From Helopsaltes ochotensis (Eukaryota; Chordata; Aves; Passeriformes; Locustellidae): a DNA stretch of 64,000 bases. This document shows positions 1-12,039 of this stretch, in pieces. A program made the translations under genes and the position numbers. The first letter of the stretch is position 1, and each line of letters opens with the position of its first letter. The notes beneath the pieces were generated by a model. That model did not search any database, was not told where the DNA came from, and saw only the letters and a program-made list of their open reading frames with translations. The stretch is from positions 148,826-212,825 of the forward strand of contig VXBM01001013.1 in the NCBI GenBank assembly GCA_013400155.1, read 5' to 3'.

Positions 1-2435
1 GACTTGGGATAGTCTATGCTAAGACAACAATCTATAGAGTGTGTGAAGCGTATTTATTTTAAGGGTGAGAGATGTGGTTGCCTGATACAGGGGAGAATCA
101 GTCATGGAAAGGTTCAGGGAAAAAAAGCTTTAAAAAGGTAGAATATGAAGGATTAAGAGAACCTGTTGAAAATCCCAGCTGCTTTCTATATGGTGTGTGC
201 CACACTGAGAGCATAAAATTTCTAAGCTGCTAAATTGAGTGGAGTACCTGGAGCTCTTTCAAAGTCCATAAAACCCACGTGAGAAAATGCTGCAAGTGGA
301 CTCTGTAGGAGCTGTGAAATAGCATTACACATGATGTGTATTACCTGGATTAACTGTACCCTTGAAGATAAGCCAATCTTACCTTCTCATAGCCCTTCTT
401 ATTTCAATAGGAGTATTTGTGGATGCTAAATGTTGTCTGTTTTGACAAGTATTGCTTCTATCTCATTACATAGTTGCCTGCAGGTTACAGGTGCTGTTTT
501 TATAGAATGCAATGGATATGTCTACCAGAGAGAAAAGCTCACGTGCTTCCCTGCTTGTGCACTGAACTGACTGGGTGTGAGTACAAACACAGTGGCGCAG
601 TACTTAGCCCACGCTTAGATACCTGCCCCATTAGCAAGATTTAGCATCTCAGATTCATGACTGTGCTAAGTGGCTTCCAAAGTTCAGGTAATGTTTGGCT
701 AGCAAGGAGAACCAGCAGAAAATTCTCATGCATGTTGCTCTGTAAGGACATCTCCTGTGGATACGACACAGGAGATTGGAGTAGCATTACAGAGACAATA
801 TTTGGAGGCTTTTTTGTTTAAACATAATTATTTTACTTAAAATATGAGAATGTGTTTTAGGTTATTTTATCAACCTGCAAGAATTGATGAAAAGGGAACA
901 CATAATTAGAGAAGTTTTGCCAGATGATTGTGAATTCTAAATTTTGAAAGTACATGTATAATTGCCTGACAGAAATACCTTCAGGAACCCAGTAGTTTTA
1001 CTTAGCTTGGCACAGGCCTGAAAACCTACAGTGGTGGAAATAAAATTGAGACATGATTGCTTTTTAACAACATGTATATTTGCAAATTATTAGTATAAAT
1101 AAAAAATACCCTTGGGTAGTTCTTAAATTTGGCAAATGAATCAAACTTTTACAGGCATCATTTACAGAGATGAAAGCATGTGGTCCAGGATAAAAAGCAA
1201 GGAGAGTGTGGCATGATATTAAATGCTGAAACTTGCACACTGACTTAGAAGCATATTTCACTAGGTTCAAGAGCAGGTTTGAGTCTCTTTCTGTAGGCTA
1301 AAATATATAAAGCCCTTCAGATGAGAGTTGATGGGTAGAAATGGAAGCTCCTAATTTATGTCAATACACATTTTATTGTGTATTGACATAAATAAAAAAA
1401 TGTGAAGAGTTTAGGTGAAGTATGCTCCTTTTCAGGCAGCATATAGAATTGTAACAGCTTTTAAATAGACTGCAAGTTCTCTTTTTTCTTGGAAAAAAAT
1501 GTTGATGTGAAATTGAAAACTCCTTTCAGATGCCTGCTGGGCTGCAAGGTGTCAAATTGTTTAGCATGACTGTCTCTCTCTTTCACTCCCCTCACATTGT
1601 TTACAGACAACATCCTCAGCTCTAGCTGACTGTATTTGAACAGTAAATTAATTCAGCTAATTATGGGCCAGAGGATTTGGGAAAGGGCTTCATATTAAAA
1701 GAGTCTCCATGTCTTAGACAGGTGAAGAATATACCTTGCTGCAGACAAATCACAAAGTACTGTCCTGAACAAAGGGTGTAAAATGAGAGAGAGAGAAAGA
1801 AGGTAGAAAGAAACCAAAAATGTTTTTTAGACAAGTGCTTTCTGGCATCTGAATGCAACTGGGAAAGTGAGTCACTCCCAGCTTTACCTCAGGTTGTATA
1901 TGCTGGTTTGAAAGGTCTTCTAGATAGAGCATATTTGCCAAACTCAGGGAGGAGGGGATACTTCCCACAAGGTACTGTCTAGTCAGGATACATCAAAGCT
2001 GCACTGCCAACATGGATCTTAGTTGCATTCATATCTTTGGTATCCCATAAATGTTTCTTGATTTAGGTATCAGAGTGGTTTAAACCAAATTTTGCTGAAT
2101 TATGTGCCTGTGTTAGCCCAGATTTGCCTTTAATGTGTACTGGAATTTGTGTACCTTACAGTGAGAGAAATCATTCAAGGCCATTAATTCTGCAATACCT
2201 TTGCCACGGTGTTCTTGGAAGACAGGCAAGTTGTCCTGCAGTTTCCAGCTGTCTGGAAAGGAGTCCTAAAGCCTCCTGGCCCAACATTCTATAAGACAGC
2301 ACACAGGTAACTGTCAAATCCAAAGTGTTTTTGTATGGTTTTGGAGGAGCGGGGCTGACATCAATGCTAAAGAATGTGATGGAGCATGGAAATTCATGGG
2401 AGATTATTGGCCACTCTCAGATTAAGAGTTATTGG
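1..2435. other. AT-rich non-coding stretch, no gene seen
   Basis: I see no coding region, RNA gene or recognisable repeat family here apart from the perfect hairpin palindrome listed separately at 1354-1393. Open frames are short (below about 75 codons), on both strands, and resemble no family I know. Confidence 0.6.
1354..1393. repeat. Perfect 17-bp inverted repeat with 6-nt loop
   Basis: The left arm ATTTATGTCAATACACA (1354-1370) is exactly reverse-complementary to the right arm (1377-1393), separated by TTTTAT. Pairing stops at the next base on both sides (A opposite A). The stem is too short for a typical animal microRNA precursor. I do not recognise a transposon terminal sequence. It could be a cruciform-prone palindrome or the collapsed remnant of a small inverted-repeat element. 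Confidence 0.9.
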
Positions 2436-2501
2436 GTCAAATTTGGGACAAGATGATCTCCAGAGGTCCCCTCCAACCATAACCATTCTGTGATTCTATG
2501 A
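2436..2501 (+). mobile_element. CR1 LINE 3'-end fragment
   Basis: The stretch GACAAGATGATCTCCAGAGG, followed by a CCCTCCAACC-like block and ending in CTGTGATTCTATGA (about 2447-2501), is the conserved 3' untranslated end of chicken-repeat-1 (CR1) LINEs, including the short ATTCTATGA-type tail used instead of poly(A). CR1 elements are non-LTR retrotransposons that usually insert as 5'-truncated copies, which fits a fragment of some 65 bp. The left boundary is approximate. No reverse-transcriptase coding sequence is left. Confidence 0.85.
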
Positions 2502-5207
2502 AATTTGACAATGCAACCACCACAGAGGAGACTAACTCAGGCAGAGGCTTTGTTTTGGCAATAGCCAAAGAGTTCTTGATATTGCTGTATTTTTAAAATA
2601 TATAATGTTCTCTCATTTATAGCCTTCTCTTTGTTTTGGTTATATACCCTTTCCTGTCAAATGTAGTTGAAATAAATAATGTGATGCAGAAGGTGAGTAA
2701 CTGAGAGATTGCCACACTTTTATCCTCTACTATCTGTGTGATGTGGAATTTTGCATATACAAAGATGATTAGTGACCAAGTGACCAAGTTAGAAAGATTT
2801 TAATGTTTTATACAATAAATTTGTTCATATGAATTTGCTCAAGTTCATATGAGATTCTCTAATTTTTCAGGGACAAAAGAAAGAACTCAACACATTAAAA
2901 ATTTATGTCTAGTAGTTCATCTGCTTAAAAAAATTTCGTGGAGGGAAAATAGAAGAGTTGGATCCTGTTGTGACTAAGGGAATTTTCTTTGGGAGCTTTA
3001 TCTACCAACTGTGCTTATCTGTTCTCAGGAATTACAATATGGTTAGTTTACAGTCTATTATGCAAAGTTGCATGCAATGTGTTAATGATATTGGTAATTT
3101 AGTAACTATGTTCTGCACTAATTAGTAAAACTGAATATCATATTGCTCATCCTGGATCACTTTCAATGCTGCTGCATATATTTTCAGTGTTTTAGCTCTT
3201 CTCATTAAAGCATGTATGTACAAGCCAACATACCTTGTGAACTTTGGAAAGAAACTCAAAGCCCCCAACGTTTTATTATGTCTATCATATTAAGCAAGAA
3301 AATAATCTGGTGGTTTGATAAATAAATTATTGTGGCAGGACATCTTCTATGGGTTAGGGAGTAGAACTGACTAGAATCCTTTTCCATCACCTGTGTTAAA
3401 TGGAGGGTAAAGGACAATGCTCTATATTGGGAATGTAGCTGAGAGAGGTTATGGCACAGGAAATCTAATTATCCTTACATTTAAATGTTTTGGTTAGAGG
3501 TAGGTAGAATTGAAGGTTACACACTGTAAAATCCCTGTCATGTTTATTCTCAGTGTTATAATTTGCAACAAATTTTTAAAATTAAGCATACTTGTCTTCT
3601 GTAAAGTGATTGAACAGGAAGGGTTTAGTACTACAGTAAGAAAAAGCAGCTATTTTAAAATGGTCTTACCTAAATATTAGATATACAAATGTGTGTCAAA
3701 TATGTATTGTGCTGAGTTCTCTCAAGACCACTGTGAAATGCAGATGTGTTAGCACTTAAACATCTTTTGGGAAATGTATGGATACTTCACTTAAAGACCT
3801 AAGAAAAGACCTGTTGCTTGTTCCCACAGCTTGAATATTAATCTAAACTCCCCAGACTATTATGAAGGACAATCTAATGTAAGGATTGAACAGCCCGCTG
3901 GGAGGAAGCCTAGAAAAGACTTGAATTGATGTTTGAGATTAAGAAACCCAACTGGATCACACAGAGACCTTGAAATACTTAAAATATCTGATGCCAGATC
4001 TTCATGAGATACATTCTGTACTCCAGTATACTAGCAGAGCCTTTGTTACCTCAGTGTGTAGTGATATACACAGGAAACCCACATCGCTTCATTGGTTCTG
4101 AGGTAGTTACTAGCTCTCAGGTAGAGATTTGAAAGTGATATTAACGAATTCTGTAACACTTTTGGCTTCAGAGTTCAGGAGCACTTAAAATTTTGAATGT
4201 AATACTCAAATTTAGTGGAGAGAAATAGAGAAAAAAAAAATCTGTGGAACAGCTAAGAGACCCATCAGAAAAAGGAAATAATGAACAGAGTAGGGCCACA
4301 GAGTAGTCTGTGTTGCTGAGCCCTAAGCAAGGCTGTTCAGTGGGAACTTCACTGAGGGAAGGCTGGTACTAGTGAAATCCTTGGCAAATTTTTCAGACAG
4401 TTTAGTAATTCCTTCCCCCTCCAGTACTGGTATAACTCAGTCATGTTTTACATTTGCTGAAGAGAGAAGCAAGCAGTTTTGTTGGAACTGATGCTGTTTT
4501 CATGGTACAAAAAGTAGGAGTGGGACCATACTCAGCAGGCTCAACCTCTGCCCTGAAAATAATAGGATTTAGCTGTTGCCTGGGGCATGAGGTTCTAGGT
4601 TAATTCACCGGCTGAAACATTTGGCATACTCATCTGAAAAGCTCTCAGCCCACCCTCCAGTGCCCACTTGGAACACTCTGAGGGCTGGCTTGAAAGAAAG
4701 AGATTAAGTTTACCCTTTGTCCTGCTCTCCATAACTCAGGGATGATTAAGGCAGCCTCCATACATATCTTCTTGGTCCTACAGTGTCTTTTCCATGACTG
4801 GAACGGTGCTGAGAGGATCTATATTCTGTTGAAACCTTTGGCATCATCTCTTTGTCCTCCCGCACTGGCTGCTACTCAGTAAGTCCTGCAGAGCACTTTA
4901 AAATTTGCAATGGATATTTTTCCCTCTTTCACTTGACAAATACTTCCCCTCTACTGCGGAATAGGGCTGTCTTGTATTTGATAATGGGGTTCTTCAAAGC
5001 ATCATATTTTCACTCATTTTTAAAATGAGTGAATAAACACAGATTCTGGTGGATTCTAAATATCCAAAAGAGATTTTTTCCATATGATAGATAGTTGTTT
5101 CTGAATTTGGGGTGCCTTTTTTTTTTTCCCTCTTCATACAAATATATCTGTTCCTGTAAAAGTGTCATCAGATCCAGGGTGGGGTAAAGCAAGAGGAAGA
5201 GCTCCAC
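2502..5207. other. AT-rich non-coding stretch, no gene seen
   Basis: Only short open frames and scattered A/T runs are visible. I recognise no repeat family, RNA gene or exon. Confidence 0.6.
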
Positions 5208-5263
5208 CCAAGCTTAGTGGTTAGGACACTCATCTGAGATGTGGGAGATCCAGATTCAAGTCA
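5208..5263 (+). mobile_element. Old tRNA-derived SINE-like fragment
   Basis: The segment contains AGCTTAGTGGTTAGGACACTC, close to an RNA polymerase III A box (TRGYNNARNGG type), and about 35 bases further CAGATTCAAGTC, close to a B box (GGTTCRANTCC). The order and distance match a tRNA body. The B box has diverged (GATTC for GGTTC) and I cannot fold a clean acceptor stem, so this is not a functional tRNA gene. It resembles ancient amniote tRNA-derived SINE heads; the family is not assigned. Confidence 0.45.
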
Positions 5264-8200
5264 GTGTTTTCCTGGTTCAAAGTAGGGACTTGAACCTGCT
5301 GACTATTGAGTTGAGGATTCAAGGCTCGGTGTCCCAGCATATTTGAGAGGTTTTAGTTTTATTTTGTATTGTGTTGAAGACAAATTTCAAACACTGAAAT
5401 TATTTTGCTTGAGATGAAATATTTTTTTCAGGCCAGCCCTAATTCCTTATATGGCAAACTCAACCAGGGCTCTGAGAAGCAGACTTTGCCATGGCTTTGG
5501 ACATGAACATTTGGAGGCAGAGCCATACCTGGGTATCCTTTGGGCCCTGTGGATGGGGGTGCAGCAGTTGGCTGTATGTCTGCTGCACAAGGGTTTCAAC
5601 CAAATGCCAAACCTTCGTGGACCAGAGGTTGCCACCAGCACACTTCACATGTGGATAAATATGGAATAACTAGGGCAGTTTTTCTACACTGTAAATCATC
5701 TTAAGATTACTATTTCTTGTGTCTTCCTGCTTGTCATCTTTCACTGCACTGGTTTCCTTCATTGGGATTTAGATTATCTGCAGCATGTTGGGACACACTT
5801 AAAGGGCCATTTAAGTACCTTTGCTTGAATCTTTCAGTCCATCTTGAATCTTTCTGTCCAAATGAAGGAGCTAATTTAGAGGTTAGCTGAACACAGAAAG
5901 TAAAATTGAAGTCATTGAACAAATACTACCATTTCTTTGAAAATCTGATTAAGTGTTTAATCTCTGACAATATGGTTTGTTCTTTAATAAAAATTAATTG
6001 TGGTTCATTCTGATGTATCCCCACATTTTGGTATATTCAGCTGACCTATCATCACTTCAGACAAGCTTTCTCACAACAAGGGACTGCTGTTTTTTTTCTC
6101 AGTGAAAGAAAATTCTACTTTGCCTTTACTGAAAAACAAACTTGCATGAGTGAGTAATTACACCTAGAGTGTTTTCTAAGGAAAAACTTTCTGATTTGGA
6201 ACTAAGTTAGATTTTGTTGAACTAACACTCCTCAGCTTAATGCATGTATTCTTGTTACTTGGCTAGTATTTAGTATGAGAAACTGTTTTGGTTTCTGAAA
6301 AACTGTAAGGGATTCCAGGTAAAGAGAAATTATAATGTGATGAGAGACATTGAGAAAGAACATATAACTTTATGTTTATAAAGCTGAACTATAGAAACAG
6401 AGTGACTACTTACGTAATAGATCAGACTCAGCTGGGGAATGGTAATTTGTGCCTATTTATCTTGAAGATCTATCACTCTTAATGAAGGATAATAGCACTC
6501 ACAACAGCCACATACGTGCCTGGAAAAAGCCCATGTGTGTAGGTGCAAAAATTTGCCTTGCCTCGGGCACATACCCTTGAAAAATTGAATGCTGTGGTTA
6601 TAGGTTGGTTTTGGCAGAATCATCAAGAAAAAAACCCATACCACACAATACTAGTATCTAGTCAATTGTAATGCTGTATCTCTTTAACTCTTTGATTTGT
6701 TTTTTCCTAAATTTTTATTGTGCACACCACAATAATTTTGGAGTTACATGTTGGAATTATCACAAATTTGAACAGCTAAAACAATCTCCTGGTACTACTT
6801 TGGTTTTGTGCTGCTAAAATTGAATCTATGCTTGCGCCAGAAACTGTTTATCATTTACACTATTGGAGGTAGCACCTGAAACTGCACTGTGCTGGGGTTT
6901 GGCAGAGGCTGTGCAAAATGTTTGTGTAGGATGTGAGTGTGGCTGAAGAGCTTCACTGTCCTTCCTTGCTGAGAGCACTGGCACTAAACCTCGTGATGGC
7001 TGGAGCTAAGAGCCTTGAGAAAAGAAAAGGAGAGATGGCCACGTGTCAGCAGCAACCAACCTAAGGAGTCTCTGGTGAGAGACACCTCGCATTGTGGTTC
7101 CTCACTACATCCTTAGCACTGTATGATCTTTGCACCTCTGGGCACATGTGGGGTTGCTCAGCCCCTCCATCAGAAGCACAGTGCATTGGAGTGCACCTCC
7201 CTGGAGAGCAGGAAGTAATAGAGACACAAGACTTATGGTGAGCATGAGGTTATGACATTCCTGCAAACATCCAGCAGACTGATTGTTGAAACCTCCACCA
7301 GCAAGGTTTCACAAGGGGATACAGCTAGGTAATTTTCTTCATCACACATTTTTGTGGAAAGGAGACAGGGAGAGCTGACTGCTCTGTACATTTAAACTCT
7401 CTAGCCAGGGTCTTGCAAAGAGTCTGTTTCCTTTACTGGCTTTAATGGCAGTCAAGTCGTTGCAGATCTCCTTGTAGGACTGGGGTTCTCATTGATCCTG
7501 ATGAGCAGCTACCCAAAATAACTGTCGTTACCGACTGGGTTTTTAGCAAGATGGTGTTCTAACATAGTATCCCTAGGGATCACACTCTTAGTTGCTGCCA
7601 GTTTTGCTGCTGATTTTAACTGAAGCATCTCTCATCTCAGTTTTCTGCATTGACCATGCGTTACTGATTAATTCTTAATTCAGACCAGAGGCGCCTCTCA
7701 TGTGGTGTACAAGGTGCTGTGAGTGTCCATCCTGCAGTAGACCTGTCTCTCATTCACTGCAGTGACCTTGATGCAGTAGCCCATGTGCAGGATGCAGCAA
7801 ATCAGTGACTAGCTGCACCTGACCTCCAGGGTGACAGCAGTAAGTGTGGCCCCTGCACTGTACTGGGGCTGCTGATGGCACCCTAGAGGGTGGGCTCTTG
7901 TGAGATTCTGTCTTGTCCTGCTTCAGTCTCCACAGTCACATCACAGTCATACCACAGAAGTTCTGTTGCTGTGGGCCAAAAGGTGTTTAAGTGCTTAAAG
8001 TTTGTTTGCCTTGTGTGTGTCAGTTGTCTTTCACGGCGATTTCCTCTGGCTGTAGCTCCATTGACACACTAATATCCAGAAAAACCTTTTCTTTTTTCAT
8101 GAAAACTTCTTTTTTCACAGCTATCTTCTATATCCATCTGAAAAGCAAGTGTTTTTTGTGCCTCCTAAACCCAAAAGACCTCTAAAATGATGGATCAAGA

Positions 8201-8810
8201 CTGAGTGTTTTAGCAGCAGAAGTTGAGGAAGAGGCTCTTGAGAGCACATCTGTGGCAAGAGGACAATGTCCCCAGCTGGGCTATTTCTCATCTCATATCC
8301 TGCAGCGAGGGTTTCCTGTGACCAAATTTTCATCCATGAAGAGAGGAGAGATCTAGGTACTTGATGGGAGATGTAGCCTACCCAGGACATTTGCCTCCAT
8401 TTGAGACATGTTTAAGCATTTTCCAGATTTCCAGATTAAATCTTATTTTCATATCTGAAAATAAATCTGAACTAAATCTTAGTTTCATATCTGAAAAGCA
8501 TATCATGTTTTTCAACATTTTGGTTTTGTCCCAGTCACTGTACTTTTCTGTGGAAAGACCAAATAGAGAGATCATACTTGTTCTCAATACACCCTTTTCA
8601 GGACAGACCCCCCACCATTTTATGAGGATTGCTTCTTATTGCTTCCATTAGAAGCATCTCTGAAAACGTGTATTTTTCCATTTAGTAAGAACAGCTCAAC
8701 TGATAATCAGTCCAAACATTGTCTCTGACAGTGAGAAGTAAAGGATTGCTGTATTCTTGCTTTTCTCTTTTTTTTAATCTCTGTAATCTCTATTTAAGAC
8801 AGCTAATAAT

Positions 8811-8841
8811 TTTTGCAATATTTTTTGCAATATTTTTTGCA
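8811..8841. repeat. 12-bp tandem repeat, about 2.5 copies
   Basis: The unit TTTTGCAATATT is repeated twice perfectly, followed by a partial third copy TTTTGCA. The period of 12 keeps any reading frame in phase, but no gene is recognised across it. Confidence 0.85.
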
Positions 8842-10120
8842 GAGCAATGTGTGAAGAAAACCCATTTGTTAGCATGTGGTTTTAGAGGGAAGAATTTCTT
8901 TTGTGTATGCTGCTTCTACAAGCCAGAGCAGTAGAAAGCTTTTCTACTCAAGAGCCTCTGTAAGTACATTGTATTTAAGGTGTTGGTTTTGTAAGATGGT
9001 TAATTTTTTTTATTTGAAAAATACATATAGACAGTTTAGCTGAGTTATTTAAAATCCATTTGGTTTCATTATAGTAGATATTTAGTTGCTTGCCATTTAC
9101 AGTGTATTTCTCAAAATAGCTATGACGTTCTGTCATTGCTAGCTGCCTTTGTTTCTGTCAAAAAATGAAACTTTTAAAAATTATGTTAAAATGGTTTAAA
9201 ATTAGACTATATGAGTATAATTTGGAAAATATGTCAGATTTACTCTAATGAGCCAGGCCTACTTTCTAGATACATTTGATGTATTTTAATATTTTATCTG
9301 AGTGTTAATAACTCAAGTAAATAAAAGGAGAATAAAAACAAAAAATGCTCTAGTGAAGTAGGAAAAAATAAGAACAGTGTAAGTATAGGAACAATTAGGA
9401 GCTGATTCTGCATTTTTTTCCCCCTAAATTCCCTTTTATTTTGCAAAGGTTTTTCTAGATAAAGCTTTACCTAGGTAACATTTCCCTTTCAAGTTAAAGA
9501 AACACAAATTTATTCAATAAGACATCAACTCAGAGTGGAGATTTCCATTCCTTAAAACACACCAAGGAACTATGCTCATGCATTCAGTACTGTTTACAAA
9601 AATGGACTAATAAGAGAAAATAGCTTTATCATTGTGGTTTTCCTTGTGGTCAGCATCAGCACAGGAGAAGGAAGGGTATGGAGGAAGGGTAGCCACATTT
9701 CAACAGAGACAACAGAGCAAATCTTGCTGTTAGGTGGGTGTAAGGCCATAGCTAACTGCCAGCTTTAAATGAGTGGATGCAGAATCTCTGCTGCATCCAG
9801 AAAAGAGTATCTGTTGCCATATCAATAGAATTATTCTAGGGAAGTAGGAAGAAAGTCCACTGTACTCTTTCTGTTTGCATGTTTAATTTGCTCTTGCAAG
9901 GTATATCTTGCAAGAGACAATCTTGGGGGTAAATTTTCCCAAGCGAGTCTCTTCAAGCCCACTGGAGTAAGATTTACACCCTGTAGCTGATCCAAGGTTT
10001 GTGTTCCAACTGCCAAGCCCTGAGCAACCTCCTCATTATTTTCCACCATGGATTTATGCACCAGTTTGCCATTGAGCTGAGTACCAGATGCATATTCCTC
10101 TGATGACATAAATCATAACA

Positions 10121-10133
10121 TATATATATATAT
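10121..10133. repeat. Short TA dinucleotide run
   Basis: Six to seven TA units in a row. A trivial microsatellite with no other feature attached. Confidence 0.85.
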
Positions 10134-11210
10134 GGATAGCAATGATGTAGAATCATACAACTGTTTCTCTGGTGCCTCCTCACCGAATCCCTGGGTAAAA
10201 AAAATGAGGAACTAAATAAAAGAGTTGGGAACGAGACAATTCTGTGGCCCTTGACATGTGAACTGTACAGGGTCCCACCTATTTCTAGAAATGGGCACCA
10301 CAGAAACTCTGAAACACAGTCCTCCACAGAGCTAAAGTCACTCCTGCCAACCAAAAAGTGTGGTGATTCCAGTGATGCTTACATGACAGGTACTGGGGGG
10401 AACTGAGACCATTTGCAGGCTCCTGTTTGGATGAGTTTGTGCATGAATGATGGGCTTGTACCATCAGTATAGAGGTATTGATACATGTGAAATGCCTGCC
10501 ATTGCAAAACATTAAATTGCATTAAATTATATTATACTAGACCTTTTGGATGAATAATTTGCAATATTCTTTTACCCAAAGGGCCCTGTCTTGAGATCTT
10601 TTACCTGACGTAGACTCCCAGTGACACTGAAATAAGAGTTGAGGCAACTGTGTTTGGAAACCTTACAAAGAAAACATATGTATCCACTTTGCTCAACATG
10701 GGTGTCTGAAGAAATGCTAAAAGGTGTCCAAGATGCAAATGTTTGTTTATGAAACACTCGAGAGAATTTCACAATGGCATATAAGAGCAACCTAATTTTC
10801 CATTTGAACCCTTGTACATCAGATATGTGCTGTATGGATATCCACTCAGCAATTGTCCTGTCATTCCCACTGACTGGTGTTTCATGAGGTTAGCGTGACA
10901 GCAGAGTTTCTTAGCCTGCAGCATCATGACTGCCTTGTGCTAATCCAGGTGTGTGTTCCTCCTGAGAAAGGTGTCTAACTGGCTGTACTGCCCCAGCTGT
11001 GTTCAGCACCTGTGCTGATGGAGCAGTGTGGAGTGCACAGCTGATAGATTGAGTTGATTTTTATGTGAATGGGTTCCCAGATCTAGCTCCCTGTGCAGTC
11101 ACACAGGGATTAGGCTTGCACAAGGTAGAGATAACATGATCAGACCTACTTGCAGCACCAAGGCTCGCTTAGTGCTCTTTGAAGCTCCATGATGTTGTTT
11201 TGGTTTTTTT

Positions 11211-11356
11211 CACTGAATCACTGAACTTTCTGAGTTGAAAGAAAACCACAAAGATCATCAAGTCCAACTCTTAAGCAAATGAACCCCACAGGGATCAAAT
11301 CTACAAACTTTGGCATTATTAACACCATTCCCTAAACAAGTGGACTAATCTCAGGG
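11211..11356 (-). mobile_element. tRNA-Ile-headed, CR1-tailed SINE (TguSINE1-like)
   Basis: Read on the minus strand, bases 11356 to about 11281 match a tRNA-Ile body: a GATTAGTCCA-type A box, then GGTGTTAATAATGCC around a TAAT anticodon-loop region, then GATTTGATCCC as the B box. It continues into GGACTTGATGATCTTTGTGG and ends near CTGATTCAGTG, which is a CR1 3' tail (about 11275-11211). A tRNA-Ile head joined to a CR1 tail is the architecture of the songbird SINE called TguSINE1, mobilised in trans by CR1 reverse transcriptase. The copy has many point differences from a working tRNA-Ile, so it is old or decayed. The plus-strand LTR at 11448 begins under 100 bp away. Confidence 0.8.
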
Positions 11357-11447
11357 TCAATGTTGGCTCAGTGTTAGTGCAGGTAACCCTTCAGTACAAT
11401 GTGTGAAACTAGATCCTTGCACTGTGAATGCATGCAGGATTCCCAAG

Positions 11448-12039
11448 TGTCCTGGGGTGACAATACCTTGTATCCCAATCGTGCTCTCCCTGTTCCAGAG
11501 AGGTTTTGTTTTGTCTGAGGGCCCGGTCCCTCCCCCGGCTATCGCCGGGGCTTTGCGGGCTGCTGCTTTTGCTTTTGGCTTTTGCTAGACTGCTTGGCTT
11601 TTGCTCTGCTGCTTGCCGCTTAGCTGCTTTTCTCTTTGGCTTCTATTGCTTTTTTTTTCTTTTGCCTTTCCCCCCTTCTTTCCTTCCTCCCCCTTTCTGA
11701 AGACATCGTACCGGCTCCGGACCGGGGACGTCGGGGGATCCCCCTCCCGGAGTCTGCAAAAGAAGCTTGGCACCCTTCCCAGCAAGGACTTCAGGACTCC
11801 CGAGTTCACGCATCCTTTACAGGACTGGTGAAAAACGTTGTCATCTGGGGCTGTTCTTCCTTGTGTTGGGGAGTGTTCTTTTTTTGTTTGTTTACTAATA
11901 AACAAGTTTTTTCCACTTTTCCCCCCGAGGAAATTCTTCCCGAACCCGGGGGTGGGGGGGGGGGGAAGGAGGAGTTGTAGGGGGTTGTTTTAAGGGGCTC
12001 CTTAGGAGATTGTCCCTTAATTTGTCCGAAACCAGGACA
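11448..12039 (+). mobile_element. Solo LTR of an endogenous retrovirus with exact 5-bp target duplication
   Basis: The element starts TGTCCTGGGG and ends CCAGGACA, giving an inverted terminal repeat TGTCCTGG/CCAGGACA. It is flanked by CCAAG on both sides (11443-11447 and 12040-12044), an exact 5-bp target duplication. The length of 592 bp is ordinary for an LTR. A canonical AATAAA lies near 11897, about 140 bp before the 3' end, which sets the plus orientation and the R/U5 part. A GC-rich centre (about 11520-11770) carries a small hairpin (CCCCGGC/GCCGGGG, 11533-11550) and a pyrimidine-rich run. No internal viral sequence remains, so it arose by LTR-LTR recombination. The 5-bp duplication fits ERVL-type integration better than the 4 bp of most ERV1 or 6 bp of most ERVK, but class is inferred only. 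Confidence 0.88.

Larger units (their letters stand above)
5264..11210. other. Non-coding stretch with short simple repeats, no gene seen
   Basis: I find no defensible exon or RNA gene. Small features are a 12-bp tandem repeat (8811-8841) and a short TA run (10121-10133). The segment around 6.9-7.9 kb is somewhat more GC-rich than its surroundings but carries no frame I recognise. Confidence 0.55.

Noticed and set aside
1354..1393. MicroRNA precursor
   Set aside because: The stem is only 17 bp with a 6-nt loop, too short for Drosha/Dicer processing of a canonical precursor.
5208..5263. Functional tRNA gene
   Set aside because: The B box is diverged and no acceptor stem or cloverleaf can be completed.
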